Assembly: GCA_964007475.1 (NCBI GenBank) | Contig: OZ023273.1 | Coordinates: 25,903,557-25,967,556, forward strand | DNA: 64,000 nucleotides | Direction of reading: 5' to 3' | DNA from: Hybos culiciformis | Lineage: Eukaryota > Arthropoda > Insecta > Diptera > Hybotidae | Shown here: one piece after another, positions 63,901-64,000 of the stretch | Layout: every line of letters starts with the position of its first letter | How positions within the stretch are numbered: position 1 is the stretch's first letter | Translations under genes and position numbers: made by a program | The notes under the pieces: generated by a model | What the model was told of the DNA's origin: nothing | Seen by the model: only the letters and a program-made list of their open reading frames with translations | The model's database searches: none

Positions 63901-64000
63901 GAAGGGCAATATGGCAGAGGCGTTAACACCACGATTGTGTTCAAAGACTCAAAATGGGGTTGAAAATGGATTTCAATGAAAATAAGAACGAGTAAATAAA
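57968..64000. other. Gene-poor A+T-rich DNA to window end
   Basis: No gene is supported. A short sequence GAAAATGGCGTTCAATGAAAA near 60799 recurs as GAAAATGGATTTCAATGAAAA near 63962, and the last 140 bp are G+C-richer, so a dispersed repeat or a gene edge may begin at the window end. An AAT microsatellite lies at about 63508-63545. Two loosely similar CAACAACAACATGTTT-like blocks lie near 62480 and 62675. Confidence 0.35.

Noticed and set aside
1..64000. CRISPR arrays, tRNA or rRNA genes
   Set aside because: No regularly spaced repeat-spacer pattern and no G+C-rich cloverleaf or rRNA-like segment was seen; the sequence is eukaryotic.

Overview
The window is strongly A+T-rich eukaryotic DNA with spliced genes, short GT-AG introns (one is 57 bp), many small inverted-repeat transposons and long gene-poor stretches. 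The one complete gene is an insect immune protease, so the source is an insect. Short introns and abundant TATATGTATA-type microsatellites suggest a fly, but the species cannot be fixed from the sequence. A run of 200 N at 35308-35507 shows this is a draft scaffold.

Layout. (1) Positions 1-6446 are accessory. A 7-transmembrane chemoreceptor-like pseudogene (minus strand, 1498-2346) has one in-frame stop and is bracketed by two miniature transposons (1120-1485 and 2379-2891). An unidentified terminal exon (minus, 3173-3451) follows. Next come a second copy of the TTAA-flanked transposon (3657-4197) and a larger element with 35-bp terminal inverted repeats (4525-6446). That larger element contains a palindrome whose right arm holds a third copy of the TTAA transposon (5523-6062). 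(2) Positions 6583-12938 hold a complete seven-exon modular serine protease gene of the ModSP / HP14 / MSP type: signal peptide, five LDL-receptor class A repeats, a Sushi domain, a second Cys-rich (Wonton-like) domain and a chymotrypsin-fold protease with an intact His-Asp-Ser triad. The spliced frame closes exactly at 667 residues. Its introns carry a foldback transposon, a hairpin and a small transposase relic. (3) Positions 13000-64000 are mostly non-coding. They contain a 528-bp non-autonomous hAT element (18942-19469), a hAT transposase C-terminal relic (21263-21457), a tandem duplication of about 740 bp (32670-34322) with a TTAA-flanked palindromic transposon in one copy only, a TA-flanked element (39482-39772), a triplicated repeat (54140-54410), an A-tract cluster (56210-57060), and a few short coding-like segments, the best being an orphan terminal exon at 49650-49838 (minus).

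Function. ModSP-type proteases are the upstream initiators of extracellular cascades leading to Toll activation and melanisation; the domains seen here fit that role. No neighbouring gene can be tied to it. The rest is a record of transposon activity. At two places an undisturbed copy of the target survives within the window, so TTAA target duplication can be read directly. I found no new multi-gene system; the best leads are the TTAA transposon families, the interrupted receptor and the orphan exons.
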